Shown piece by piece: positions 41,701-52,784 of a stretch of 64,000 nucleotides of DNA (position 1 is the first letter of the stretch; the number at the start of each line of letters is the position of its first letter). The notes beneath the pieces are model-generated. The model saw only the letters and a list, made by a program, of their open reading frames with translations. It searched no databases and had not been told where the DNA came from. Origin of the DNA: Phascolarctos cinereus (lineage: Eukaryota > Chordata > Mammalia > Diprotodontia > Phascolarctidae); assembly GCF_002099425.1 (NCBI RefSeq), contig NW_018344004.1:1151501-1215500 (forward strand), written 5' to 3'. Position numbers and translations under genes: made by a program.

Positions 41701-41715
41701 AAGGTGTGTGGTGTG

Positions 41716-41777
<62 letters not shown>
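41701..41777 (+). repeat. TG microsatellite
   Basis: About 30 uninterrupted TG units after a GTGTGGTGTGGGG lead-in. Confidence 0.98.
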
Positions 41778-41778
<1 letters not shown>

Positions 41779-42547
41779 ATAGACCCTACTGGCAGTCTGG
41801 AAAACGTAAGGACCCCTTTTCAAAATAATAGTTTTAAATTAAAATGCAGGGAATTAAAAAGATAACTAATTAAATTGAAATGCTTCTATCAAACTACTCA
41901 AAAAGCAAGGTTGTAGACCCGACATTGAAAACCTCTATATTAAAGTGATTAACATAATTAAAACCATTTGAAACAACTATCACTATTACTCACAGGTCAA
42001 GTTTAGTAGAACTATCATTAAAAATGTAGGATTCATTCCCAAATAAACTTTCAAGAGTTCTCTGTTGGTCTTTTTACTGAGAGTCTACGTGGCATGTCTT
42101 CATCCTCAAATTCACTTTTGCCCTTGGCCTCTTTAACTCTTATCCTCTTTAGGGAATGGAGAAATGTGTTGAATGGAACTGTCAGCCAACTGGCTATATT
42201 AAACTGCTCTAATCGCATAAGCATGAGTGTGTGTATGATTGTCGGTGTACCTTTATTTTGAATGACAATAAGATATGCTAATCTCTCAAGTTGCAACTTT
42301 TTGCAGCCCATTATTACAGATTTCAATCTAGGTGAAGAATCTTGACATTATTTTCAATTTTTTTTGCCACTTATTGCTATTTATTTGCCACTTGTGTTAA
42401 ATGCTAACCCTAGTTTGATTTGCAATTGTCATATCACCTACTAGTAATTGAAAGATATCAATTTGAGAATCACATGGGCTATTTTTTTTTTGCTTTATTG
42501 AAACTTTTGCCCCAAAAAGTGGTTATTGGACAACATAATGACAAAAA
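41778..42547. other. Unclassified sequence
   Basis: No repeat that I can name. The 91-codon reverse frame at 42051-42326 has no recognisable motif. Confidence 0.35.
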
Positions 42548-42680
42548 TAGTGAGAGGTAGTGGAGAGAACACTGGGAAGTCATAAGACTTGTGCTGTGGA
42601 TCTGATTTTGCCATTAATTAACTAAGCAAATAATTTCCTTTCTCTGGGTCTTAATTTTCTTATCTTTAAAACCTTAGGCA
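42548..42680 (+). mobile_element. MIR SINE
   Basis: GTGAGAGGTAGTGGAGAGAA, AAGTCATAAGACTTGTGCTG, AACTAAGCAAATAATTTCCT and TCTCTGGGTCTTAATTTTCT. Confidence 0.7.
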
Positions 42681-44019
42681 CAGACTCAAACTTGAGGAAA
42701 TTTTCCATATTTCAAACTGTATAATTCAAATAATGGCAACAGTTGGAAACTCAGAGTGATATCTAGAGAGTGAGGAAGTAGAAATGAAAACTGTCTATAT
42801 GCTACCATGTGCTTATGACATCAAGATTTTATGAACTTTTTAAAATATGCAATCTGAATTTATTGCTTGCATTCATGACACTTAAATTAAGGGAGAAAGG
42901 CTTTCTGATCTCGGCAAAGGATTTACTGACTAAGATCTAATCAAAAGAGATTGCTCTCAAGAGTAATTCTTCTCATTGCAATACTATTGCTTTGATCTCA
43001 TTTAATTAACTACAAATATCAGTATTATTCACCAATAGAAATAATCTGGATCATAATGTTTCATTGAAAAATCAAGTTTGCCTCCTTCTGCTAATGCTGA
43101 TATTATAAACAGAAGAATTAAAAGATACACTTTTCATCCTTCTCCATCTGCGGAAGGCAGCAAATGGTGACTCATGTTCCTGAGACATGGCCAGCATAGC
43201 TGGATAGGCATGAAATGCATGTTACAGTAACAGTGACCAAGAATAAGTCAAAGGGCGAAATTTTTGGTTGTTGTTTGACAGATTCACTCGGTTTTCTCTT
43301 CTAAGCATGTTTTAAAAACAATACAAAATTCTTCTCAGAGAACAAGCATTTCCCTAGGTGCCAATGAAATAATAACTTAATAACTTTAAATATGAAGCTC
43401 ATGTCCATAGAAGAGCATTCCCCTCTGATTGAATGCCAATCTCTAGCATCGAAAGACTCATTCTAGATCATCCACAAATAAGCAAAGAGGCCATGGCACC
43501 ACATTGGGTTCTATGAGATAACGCAAAAACACATACAGTACTTTTAAGTTCCTTTGAAAATAGAAAGGTAGGTATATTATTTAGAATCATACCATTAAAT
43601 ATTTCACAGTGGGGATGGATTCCTCAGAGATCATCTGGGTTATATCTTAGCCATGTATATGACTGATCTGACAATGTGTATTTTGAAATTAAAAAAATGA
43701 ACTTAGGTAACTATTATCTGTTGTTAGCTTTGATAATTTGGAGTCCATGAAAAGTGGTTCATGTGTAGTTTTGGAAGGAGGAAATTGATGGTACAATCAA
43801 TTTTAGAGGAAAATCCCCAACTCCAAAAGACAATATTTGAGGAATTGCTTCTATCTCATTAAGCAGTGGTCAGTTTAATGTATAGTGGAGACTGTCTGTA
43901 TTTTGGAGGTGGTCTAAGAGTAAGAGTACATTGTTAATTATTTCAGGGGTTGAGTAGAAAAGGGGGAAAAAGTGAGGAACTTAATCTTTGGGGAAACCAA
44001 TAGAAGCAGATTCAGGTAG
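42681..44019. other. Repeat-poor stretch with a possible conserved element at 43030-43320
   Basis: No transposon signature over 1.3 kb. 43030-43320 has mixed composition, TGACTCA-like (43170), CAGCTG-poor E-box-like and TAAAC-type sites and no simple repeats. No exon evidence. Confidence 0.4.
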
Positions 44020-44245
44020 GCATAAAGGAGGTTGGTCATGTAGTTAGAAGACATGGATTCAAATTCTGACTCTTGCATCTCTTAGTCCAATCATTTGTAA
44101 GTTGTTTAATATACCTGTGCCTTGGTTCCTTCATCTGTAAAATGGGGATAATAACAGTTGTACTGCTTAAGTCATAGAGTTTCTTTGAGGAAATCCCTTT
44201 GTGAATTCTAAAACTTATTGGAATTCTAAGCTATTATTATCCTGT
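44020..44245 (+). mobile_element. THER1/MIR SINE
   Basis: GTTAGAAGACATGGATTCAA, ATTCTGACTCTTGCATCTCT, TGGTTCCTTCATCTGTAAAA, TGGGGATAATAACAGTTGTA, AGAGTTTCTTTGAGGAAATC and the end TAAGCTATTATTATC. Confidence 0.85.
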
Positions 44246-44365
44246 CCATCTTAATCCAATCCAACGTGTATTTCATGTCTGGTGGCACCTCAGCATATCT
44301 CAATACTATAGACCAATAATAAAATATAGAATCTGTCATTACATAATCATCTCCTAGATCTCCTA

Positions 44366-44830
44366 TGACTCCAAGAAGCTGTAGCATGTGCAGTGGCTAA
44401 ACCCCAGTAAAATCATCTTGGCAGACCCATATATGACACCACTGAACTGGTTTAGCCCAGGTGGGGTGTAACTGTCAGGCCTTGAACTGTTGGTGAGTTA
44501 GAGCACTGTCTACCCCAAACATGTGAAGACTTCCCCTGGTGGAATGGGCAGATAAGAACAATTTATTCCAATGGCCATGAAGGCTGCTGAAGCAAGGCAC
44601 TGTGGATCACTTAGGGCTTGATCAGACATCAAAAATGCCAAGGTCATCCTCTGCATCCCCAGCCATTGCTAATCATCTTGACTTTTGTCTTGCCATTGGA
44701 TTTCAATGACTGGAAGATTAAAACTCTGCCTTACTTAAATCCAATTCACATGAAAGTCAAAATATCACCTCATGATGTCATTGGTTCTCTTTGAAAACAA
44801 AGACCAAACCACAAAAACAATAACGACAAC
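44366..44830 (+). mobile_element. Marsupial interspersed repeat (RTE-type SINE candidate), full length
   Basis: Begins AAGCTGTAGCATGTGCAGTG and passes through TATATGACACCACTGAACTG, TAACTGTCAGGCCTTGAACT, GTGAAGACTTCCCCTGGTGG, AACAATTTATTCCAATGGCC, TTGACTTTTGTCTTGCCATT, TTAAATCCAATTCACATGAA and TGATGTCATTGGTTCTCTTT, ending in ACAACCACCACCACC. About 460 bp, homologous to 13440-13862. The ACAAC/ACC end in place of a poly-A tail suggests a non-L1 partner. Confidence 0.85.
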
Positions 44831-45540
44831 CACCACCACCTCCTGGGAAACTTGGTTCTAAGGATTTCTGTAGCAATCATTGTGTTAACAGTATCTTTCC
44901 TCTATTGCTATACTGCGTAAATGAAGAAATGAAAGAGTAACTCCTGCAGACTTCTAGTTTGAAATTTTTAACTTCTGGCGCTACAAACATGAAATCCCAC
45001 AAATGAAAGGGAACTTTAATCAAGCAGCAGATACGTTGTCAGGCCTAAAAAGACAAAAAGCCTAGCACAATATATGACCCTGAGTACTCATTCTTCCTCC
45101 CTACAGATAATTGTGTGGAATTGATATAGCAAGTTTTCTAATAGTGAATGACATGCCAAAGATACCAAAGTCAGTCCTCAAGAGGAATTACTCTGTCATA
45201 AAAAAGAAGGCATACTATGGTTTCTTTAGAATCAATTCCTATAGTGAATTTGTGCAGTTTCAGAGAAGATAAAGCTTCCATCATGGGTCATTTGTATTAA
45301 AACAGATAGTATTTGTATTTGCTGTATTGAAGGGGGAAGAAGTATTGCTAGGTACTAATTAGTGTGAATAATGAATCCTCTAAAGTAGTTGAATTATTTG
45401 AATTCATACTCTGTGTTTCCATTGAGCTGGAATCAATGACCATATTTTATACAATTATAACTTTGAATAGTATGAATTAAAATACATGCAACCACTTTGG
45501 GGGGTTTATGATTCATACTAAATGAAATCAGGCTGTATTT
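44831..45540. other. Unclassified sequence
   Basis: Nothing supported. Confidence 0.35.
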
Positions 45541-45630
45541 CATATATATTATATCTATATACATATAGTACATATGTAGATATATATATATATATATATA
45601 TGTATGTGTAGATAAATACATATATGTCAG
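45541..45630 (+). repeat. AT-rich TATA/CATA microsatellite
   Basis: Imperfect TATATA and CATATG units with one pure TA run at about 45580-45600. Confidence 0.93.
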
Positions 45631-46017
45631 GACTAATTTCTGAAGTTTGCTGAAACTGTGGTATGCTCTAAGGGTTGGGTTTCATGTCTCACAAAGTGTA
45701 GGAGATGGTAATTAATGACTATGTATTCAGCTTTCAGTGCTTTAGGGGTTTCGTTATAGTTATTAGTCATGCAGAGGCTTTGATGTTCTTATTTCCCCTT
45801 CTGGCTGACCCAATTTCCATTTTCATTAGGCCTTTGATTGGAGGATAAAGAAAAGAAGTTTAAAGGAGGTGGGGAAGGGAATCCAAACTTCCCTTTACTA
45901 GTTGCCAGACATGGAAATATTTGGTTAGGGGAAGTGTTTATAACTTCATCAAAGCAAGATTTTTAGGTTTTCTATGCATTTTATTGGTTCATGTTCATTC
46001 CTGTACCTACTCCTATA
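45631..46017. other. Unclassified sequence
   Basis: Nothing supported. Confidence 0.35.
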
Positions 46018-46250
46018 TAATAACAGCTCAAAATTATAAAATAGTATTTGCAAAATGTTTAACATCATTTTTATTTGAATCTCATAATAATCCTGTGGGA
46101 TAAAATAAGGAATCTCCGTTTTACAAATGAGGAAGTGAGGCTCAGAGATGTTAAGTACCAAGTGTCAAATAGTTAGTAAGGATCTAAAGCGGTATTTGAA
46201 CACAGATTTTTCTGGATTTATTCCGCATTCTACTCAAGCTCAGTTCAAAG
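46018..46250 (-). mobile_element. MIR SINE, reverse, near full length
   Basis: TTATAAAATAGTATTTGCAA, GAATCTCATAATAATCCTGT, CCGTTTTACAAATGAGGAAG, TGAGGCTCAGAGATGTTAAG, TAGTTAGTAAGGATCTAAAG, TATTTGAACACAGATTTTTC. Confidence 0.88.
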
Positions 46251-46724
46251 TTCAAGCTATTTCTATATGGTACTATGTAGGTAAATATAAACATTGTTTT
46301 AATGTGAATATTTTCAAGCAATGTTATCTTCATGAAATGGCTTTTGTACTTTAATAGTGCTATTTTAAAAAATTCCTAAAGTTCTGAAAGGTTTTAAAAT
46401 TTTTTTAATCTTTTTTTTTTCAGGCTCCTTTTCTAGCACTGGCTTCCTGTTATGGGTATTTCCCAAAAGTCCATCATCAATTCTTTTACATTTTCTCTTT
46501 TATTTTTTCCTTGGCAATTCTGTGCCATTTCTTCAGCATGGTGTTCAGGTTCTTTCACTTGCTTTGATCTTCTGAATGACCTATGGTTCTTTTTTTGTTT
46601 GTTTGTTTTTAAGTTTATTTTTTTTCCTTGGCTGTTACAAGTCACAATAATAACTATCAATAATGATAATGGAAAGTTATTTATATAATACTTTAATACT
46701 TTTAAAAAATGTTCTTAATTTGTT
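46251..46724. other. Unclassified, T-rich
   Basis: Two overlapping frames of about 75-78 codons on opposite strands (46433-46688) are not recognised. The T-rich context suggests an old reverse L1 segment, but no diagnostic box is seen. Confidence 0.35.
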
Positions 46725-47165
46725 TTGATTTATCAACAATCACTTCCATAAGCTTTTGAGTGTAAAATTTGTCTCCCCCTCTCTCCACCCCTCTCCCCAA
46801 GATGGCATACAATCTGATATAGGCTTTACATATACATTCCTCTTAAACATATTTTCACATTAGACTAATGTGAATTGGGCATTAGAACCAATGGGAGGAA
46901 CCACAAGAAAGAGGAAACAAAACAAAACAGAAGGGAAAAAATGGCAAATAGTATGCTTCAATCTGCATTCAAACTCCATAGCTCTTTCTTTGGATGTGGA
47001 TAGCATTTTCCATCATGAGACTTGCAGAGATGTCTTAGATCCTTGCTTAGATCCTGAGAAGGGCTAAGTCTAATCAAAGTTAGTCATCACACAATGTGGC
47101 TGTTACTGTGTACAATGTTCTCCTGGTTCTGCTCACTTCACTCAGCATCAGTCCATACAAATGAA
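46725..47165 (-). mobile_element. L1 LINE 3' end, reverse
   Basis: CTCCCCAAGATGGCATACAA, TCTGATATAGGCTTTACATA, TGCATTCAAACTCCATAGCT, GATGTGGATAGCATTTTCCA, TGTTCTCCTGGTTCTGCTCA and CTTCACTCAGCATCAGTCCA match the same reverse L1 end present at 49140-49500. Stops at the C-terminal edge of ORF2. Confidence 0.9.
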
Positions 47166-48009
47166 CTATGATGCTTAAGTTGCCTCTATGTAGCCTATCT
47201 TTGAAATTAATGTTTTGCTTTTATAGGAATCATAAGTGTTTTTAAAAACATGACTTTTTTTTCTTTTCTTCTTCTAGATTGTCTTACATTCTGTATATTT
47301 ATATTCCCATTCAGTTGTTATCTCTTTTATTTCTCTATGGACTGCCAGCCACCATGGACTCAAGTTTTTCAATTCTGCTAATTATTTTTGCTGTGCAGGC
47401 CAAAAAATCATCTCTCGTGATTAATTTTTTTTCCGTCTCAAACCATTTGAGAACATCCTGTCATAGTTCCATGCTCCTTTGAGAAACCACACGATCTTCT
47501 GCTTCATCAAGCATTGATTTACTTTCTTTTGTTTTTCAATATTGATTCAAAGATGTTTGGATTGCTTTAAATGTCTTAGAGATCATCTTCCTTGTTTTAC
47601 TAGTATCTTCTTTCTTTCTTTATTTATTGTGCTAAAAAAAATTAACTGAGTCTTCTTATCCTGAGATATTTGTTCATTTGGATCTTTTCCCCTCATATCT
47701 GTGTCACCTGATTTCTGATTCCTTCTCCTTTGATAGTGATTTCCCTGAAGGCTGTACCTAATAGTTGTCTGAATGCTAGAGAACTCCCTTTTCACCGGCC
47801 TCATTCCCTGTTCCAAGTGTCTTCTGAGTGACAGAACTGGTCTCAGCTGGATTCCAATTCTCTTTTGTTCAGGCCTGGTACGACCTCTGCCTCTGACCCA
47901 TATAAGAGTCCTACCCTAGTTCTTGCTGCTCACTGCTACTGTGCAGCACTGCATTTTGCAACTCCAGGCACAGCATGCTTCTACTTTCCTAAACTTCTAC
48001 CTACTCCAC
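47166..48009 (-). mobile_element. Possible 5' part of an old reverse L1
   Basis: Unrecognised sequence with a 77-codon Lys/Arg/Gln-rich reverse frame (47583-47816) of ORF1-like composition. It leads toward the L1-start-like boundary at 48655. Assignment rests on context and composition only. Confidence 0.3.
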
Positions 48010-48250
48010 GGGGTAGCTAGGTGGTGCAGTGGATAGAGTGTTGGATTTGAAGTCAGCAAGACTCACCTTCTAGAGTTCATATTTGGCCTGTATGACCCTG
48101 GGCAAGTCACTTAACTCTGTTTGCCTCAGTTTCCTCCTCCATAAAATGAGCTAGAGGAAGAAATAGCAAACTACTCCAGTATCTTTGCCAATAAAATCAC
48201 AAGTGGGGTCACAAAGAATTTAACACAACTGAAATGACTGAAAAATAACA
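48010..48250 (+). mobile_element. WSINE1/Mar1-type SINE, full length
   Basis: GGGGTAGCTAGGTGGTGCAG, TGGATAGAGTGTTGGATTTG, TATGACCCTGGGCAAGTCAC, TTTGCCTCAGTTTCCTCCTC, CAGTATCTTTGCCAATAAAA, GGGTCACAAAGAATTTAACA, CTGAAATGACTGAAAAATAA. Flanks ACCTACTCCAC (47999-48009) and ACCTCCTCCAC (48253-48263) are a duplication with one change. Confidence 0.96.
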
Positions 48251-48263
48251 AAACCTCCTCCAC

Positions 48264-48655
48264 ACAGGGAGTTGGGAGGGCAGAGCTAAGTTCTATTGCT
48301 TGTTGCCACAGAATAATTGGGCAAAGTCAGGGGCAGAGGAATGTTTTGACTGAAACTTCTTCAGCAGCAAGGAAATAGCTGAGTAAATCCTATAGCACAA
48401 GCCTATGAGTCCCATTGTGCAGCCCTGCCAGATAATGAGGGTTGTTGCAGAAAAGTATGCTGAGTGAAAATGTTGCAGAATGGTCTTCTCTTCTGTTAAT
48501 TCATCACTTTGTTTCGTCATCAAGGTTTTTGGTGTCTTAACCTGTTGGGACAGCTGTAACTGCTTTATGTCTTGTGCATTAATCTTACTTTGGAGAGTTT
48601 TGAGAGGTTGTGCGCATTAGAAAAAAAATGTCTAGTCTTCCATTTTGTTGACCAT
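48264..48655 (-). mobile_element. 5' end of an old L1, reverse (probable)
   Basis: The right end GAGAGGTTGTGCGCATTAGA, CTTCCATTTTGTTGACCATA aligns with 16955-17005. Reversed it gives GGTCAACAAAATGGAAGAC, an L1-start-like box with a YY1-like core. Sequence further left is unclassified. Confidence 0.4.
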
Positions 48656-48721
48656 ATGAACTGGAAATCTCTCTTGATAACTTAGTCTGCTCCTTCAGCC
48701 ACAGCTGTCATTTCTATGCAC

Positions 48722-49020
48722 ATTGGATTCAATTCAACAAACATTTATTAAGTGCCTTCTCTGTTCAAAGTATGATTCTAGGCTTTAGGAATACAAGGAT
48801 GAACAGCAATATGTTCTCTATTCCCTAGGAGCTTACAAACAAATGGAAAGATAAGACATATACACATAATGATACAAGGTAGAATATGATCAGCACAAAG
48901 AAGAGGTTGAGACAAAATATGTTTAGCCGTTTGAGGAAATGAGATCTCTCTTAAATGGGAAGGCTTCATGGAAGAAGCAATACTTGATCTGGGCCTTCTC
49001 TTGCTGAGAAGTATTTCAAT
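48722..49020 (-). mobile_element. L2 LINE 3' end, reverse
   Basis: TTCAACAAACATTTATTAAG, TGCCTTCTCTGTTCAAAGTA, TCTAGGCTTTAGGAATACAA, TTCCCTAGGAGCTTACAAAC and GGAAGGCTTCATGGAAGAAG, GCAATACTTGATCTGGGCCT are all in reverse L2 order. Confidence 0.85.
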
Positions 49021-49075
49021 ATGACAGATGTAGTGGTTATACATAACCCCTGAACATTGTAAAACCTCTTTAAAA

Positions 49076-50762
49076 AGTAGCATTTTATTTTTTCTCCATT
49101 GCATGTAAAGAAAATTTTTAATATTTGTTTTTTTAAAAAAATTTAGTTCCAAATTTTCTCTCTCCTCCCTCAACTCTCTCCTCCCCAAGATGGGAAGCAA
49201 TTTGATATAGGTTATATATGTGCAATTAGGTAAAACATAGTCCCATATTAATCATGTTGTGAAAGAAAAAACAGACCAAAATTGAAAAAAAATTTTAAAA
49301 GTAAAGTGAAAAATATTATGTCCTCATTGGCATTCAGACTCCATCACTTCTTTCTCGGGATGGGGAGAGCATTTTGGAATTGTCTTGGATTATCGTATTG
49401 CTGACAATAGCTCAGTTACTAGCAGTTGATCAGTTTACAATATTGTTGTTACTGTGCAGGGTTTTCTTGGTTCTGTTCCCTTCACTTTGCATCAGTTTGT
49501 GTCTTTCCGGGTTTTCCTAAAATCAGCCTGCTCATAACTTCTCATTTTCAGCCATTCCCCCATTCATGGATATCTCCTCAATGTCCAGTTCTTTGCCACC
49601 ACAAAAAAAGCTGCTATAAATATTTTTCTACAAATAGATCCTTTTCACTTTTACACACATAGTAGTGGCACCATTGGATCAAAGAGTACACACAATGTGA
49701 TTGCCCTTTGGGCACAGTTCCAAATTGCTCTCCAGAATGGTGGAATCATCACCAACAGTTGCATTAGTGTCCTAGTTTTCCCATATTTCCTCCAACATTT
49801 ATCATTTTCCTTTGCTGTCATATTAGCCAATCAATAGGTGTGAAATGGTACCTCAGAGTTGTTTTAATTTGCATTTCTCTAATCCGTAGTCACTTAAAGC
49901 ATTTTTTCATATGACTATAAGATAGTTTTGATTTCTTCATTTGAAAATTGCCTGTTTGACCATTTATCAATTGGGGAATGATTTATATTCTCATGTATTT
50001 GACTCAGTTCTCTATATAGTTGAGAAATGCAGCCTTTATCAGAAACACTGGCTGTAAAAATTGTTTCCCAACTGTCTACTTTCCCTCTAATCTTTAGCTG
50101 CATGGGTCTTGTTTGTGCAAAACTTCTTAATTTAATATGATGAAAAATACCAATTTTACATCTCATAGTGCTTTCTATCTCTTGTTTGTTCATGAATTCT
50201 TCCCTTCTCCATAGATCTGACAGGTAAACTATTCCTTGGTCTCCTAATTTACTTGTGGTATCATCCTTTATGTTTAAATCATGTACCCATTTTAAATTTA
50301 TCTTGGTATATTGTATAAGATATTAGTCTATACCTAGTTTCTACCATATGATTTTATAGTTTTCACAGATGTTTTTGTTGAATAGTGAGTTCTGGTCCCA
50401 AAAGCTGGAGTCTTTCAGTTTATCATATACTAGATTACTATGATTATTTACTACTGTGTCTTGTATACCTAATCTGTTCCACTGATCCGTTACTCTGTTT
50501 CTTATCTGGTACCAGACAGCTTTGATGATTACTACTTTATAGTGTAATTTGATATCTGGTATGGCTAGATCACCTAACTTCACATTTTAAAAATTTCATT
50601 AATTCCCTAGATATTCTTGACCTTTTGTTCTTTCAGATGACTTTTATTTTTTTTCTAGCTCTATAAAATAATTTATGTAGTGTGATTGGTATGGCACTGA
50701 ATAAGTTAATTAACTTAGGTAGAATTCTCATTTTTATAATATTGGCTTGGCCTACCCATGAT
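49076..50762 (-). mobile_element. L1 LINE, 3' 1.7 kb, reverse, with target-site duplication
   Basis: From the 3' end: CTCCCCAAGATGGGAAGCAA, TTCAGACTCCATCACTTCTT, TTGTGGTGGC-complement boxes, GGCACAGTTCCAAATTGCTC, TATCAATTGGGGAATGATTT, GACTCAGTTCTCTATATAGT, CAGGTAAACTATTCCTTGGT and ATTAACTTAGGTAGAATTCT. It ends inside ORF2. Flanking TAAAACCTCTTTAAA (49060-49074) and TAAACCCTCTTAAAC (50763-50777) agree at 13 of 15 positions. Reverse frames of 80-140 codons inside are ORF2 remains with breaks. Confidence 0.95.
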
Positions 50763-50777
50763 ATAAACCCTCTTAAA

Positions 50778-51459
50778 CCAGATCCATAAACACTCAAGAG
50801 TTCAGCCTTACTAGACTACAGCTGAAGAATGCTTATCATCCCTCGTGAAACACATTTGGAGCTGGTGCATTAGTACATATATCTTAGACAATGCAAATGG
50901 AAACTCAATAGGGCCCATGAATGAATATGAGGAAGAGAACAGATTGGATTATTTTCAATGACCCCAGTTCTCCTTGAAAGAAAGGGCCATATTTTAACAT
51001 CAATATTCTCCTAGTGGTGTTATGTAGCTGTAAAGCTATACTGCAGAGCTCAAGTGAGAATGAGCATAGTACAAGAAAAGTGAAGTAGTATATGTCATCA
51101 AAGAAATGTATTACTAGGAAAGGAGAAGGTGCCGGTCCTAGAAAGAACGCAAGAAACAAATGGATAGCTTTTAAATTGGTAGCTGTATCAGGGTAAAAGG
51201 AGTACAGGAAGGCTTTCAGTATGTTGATAGGCTTTCTTGTGGAGGCTTGGCAAAAAAAAAATATGAACATGACTCTCAGAGGAGTCATGAGTGAATTATG
51301 GATGAGTGAATTATGATCTGTCCAAGTAATGATATAACAAAAAAGAGGAGTAAATGCTTTCTAGGTATGAGAGATGATTTGGATAAATGCATGGAGATGG
51401 GAGAGGGCAGAATAAACCAAGGGGAATAACCAGTTGTCCATTTCAATAGGAATCGAAGA
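50778..51459. other. Unclassified sequence
   Basis: A 127-codon reverse frame (50905-51288) has no recognisable motif. A GGATGAGTGAATTATG-type direct repeat lies at about 51286-51315. An old unnamed element is possible. Confidence 0.4.
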
Positions 51460-51600
51460 TCATAGATTTGGAACTTGAGGGATCTTAGAAGCCACTACAC
51501 CGACACCTTCATTTTACAGATGAGGGAACTGACACCTAGGGAGGTGAAGTGATTTGCTTATGGCCAATAGACAGAGTAAATACAATATGATTTCTTAGTC
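51460..51600 (-). mobile_element. MIR/THER1-type SINE, reverse
   Basis: GATCATAGATTTGGAACTTG, GAGGGATCTTAGAAGCCACT, TTCATTTTACAGATGAGGGA, ACTGACACCTAGGGAGGTGA and AGTGATTTGCTTATGGCC. Confidence 0.8.
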
Positions 51601-51741
51601 TATGCAATAAGTGGTAGGTTATTATATTTCACATGATATGTCACTTCTACATGCATACTCCTCTACTACTACCACATGGCATCACCAGATGATTAGCACT
51701 GGTTTGCATTACTTTGCAGATTATATCTTTAAATCTTAGAC

Positions 51742-51972
51742 CAGAAATTCTTAACCTGATGTCCATGAACTTGTTTTTAAAATATATTCTGATAACTATT
51801 TCATTATAATTAATTTCTTTTGTATATTATGTATCTTACTTTATGTATGTGTAGTTTATGTAGTTATGTAAAAAAGTATTTTGCCTTGTTTTTAAAAATA
51901 TTACTTTCAGGAGTCTATAGATGTCGTCTTGCTAAAGGGACCTATGACATAGAAAATGGTTGGGAACACTTG
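51742..51972 (+). mobile_element. Non-autonomous hAT-like DNA element, family B
   Basis: 231 bp with inverted ends CAGAAATTCTTAACCTG and the complement of GGTTGGGAACACTTG. Internal boxes GTCCATGAACTTGTTTTTAA, TCTGATAACTATTTCATTAT and GGGACCTATGACATAGAAAA form a pattern I know from many mammalian copies. Flanking TCTTAGAC (51734-51741) and TCTTACTT (51973-51980) share the first five bases of a possible 8-bp duplication. No coding capacity. Confidence 0.8.
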
Positions 51973-52184
51973 TCTTACTTCGATAACTGGCTTATACCTC
52001 CCGCTCACTGGCAACCACCTCTTGTAGATCTAGATGGTTTACATTCATTCAATCTTATATTCCAGATGGTAAACAGCTATATCAGGTGTATAAAATCACA
52101 GTAAAATCAAGAAACATCAGATGTTTATGATGTCATAGAATACAAAATTTCACTTTCTTTTTAGTTGTAGCACCCAAGGCAGTA

Positions 52185-52431
52185 GTTGTTCAGTCACGTC
52201 CAACTCTTTGTGACCCTGTCAGCCATAGAGCATACTGAGGCAGTCCATGGGGTTTTCTTGGTAAAGACACTAGAGTGGTTTGTCATCTCCTTCTCCAGTG
52301 GGATTAAGCCAGAGGGTTGAATGACTTGCCCAAAATCACATAGCTAGTAAATATCTGAAGCTGGATTTGAACTTAGGTCTTCCTGACTCCAGGTCCAAAG
52401 CTGTATTCACTGGGTGATCTAGCCACCTCCC
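52185..52431 (-). mobile_element. WSINE1/Mar1-type SINE, reverse, with target-site duplication
   Basis: GTTGTTCAGTCACGTCCAAC, TCTTTGTGACCCTGTCAGCC, GGGGTTTTCTTGGTAAAGAC, GAGTGGTTTGTCATCTCCTT, GACTTGCCCAAAATCACATA, CTTCCTGACTCCAGGTCCAA and GATCTAGCCACCTCC. CCCAAGGCAGTA (52173-52184) and CCCAAGGCAATA (52432-52443) flank it. The SINE has an additional TGAGGCAGTCCATGGGG segment also seen in some other subfamily members. Confidence 0.96.
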
Positions 52432-52443
52432 CCCAAGGCAATA

Positions 52444-52784
52444 TTCTCTTTTAGTCCACAGTCCATTTCCATTTCTTCAGCCTCTTGAGTTGCATGAGAA
52501 TCAACTCAAAAATTCAACAAATCAACATCTCCCATTTGAGAAGGACAGTCACTTAAGTTTACAATGGCTTTCCACACTGGAACTGGGTAATGCTGCAAAA
52601 GCTTTTGATAATTTCTCTGACTCAGATTTGTGGGGAAATACCACAGCAGAGTCACCAGCTCCATTATCCCATAAACTCTGCAGCACAGAGGTATAGTTTA
52701 CATACCACTTGATCCTAGGAACTACAGAATTGAAAAGGGGCACTGCTTAAAAATGGCTAAATCTAATGTCTCAGGAAAACTACT
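52444..52784. other. Unclassified sequence
   Basis: Short frames on both strands over 52490-52743 without motifs; nothing supported. Confidence 0.35.

Noticed and set aside
46433-46660. Lys/Glu/Asn-rich reverse frame as an exon or processed pseudogene
   Set aside because: I could not match it to any protein family, and the surrounding T-rich sequence looks like reverse LINE DNA.
48778-49200. 140-codon reverse open frame
   Set aside because: It crosses a reverse L2 tail and the 3' untranslated end of a reverse L1; no domain is visible.
50905-51288. 127-codon reverse open frame
   Set aside because: No motif, starts and ends in unclassified non-coding texture, Phe/Leu-rich as expected for reverse A-rich DNA.
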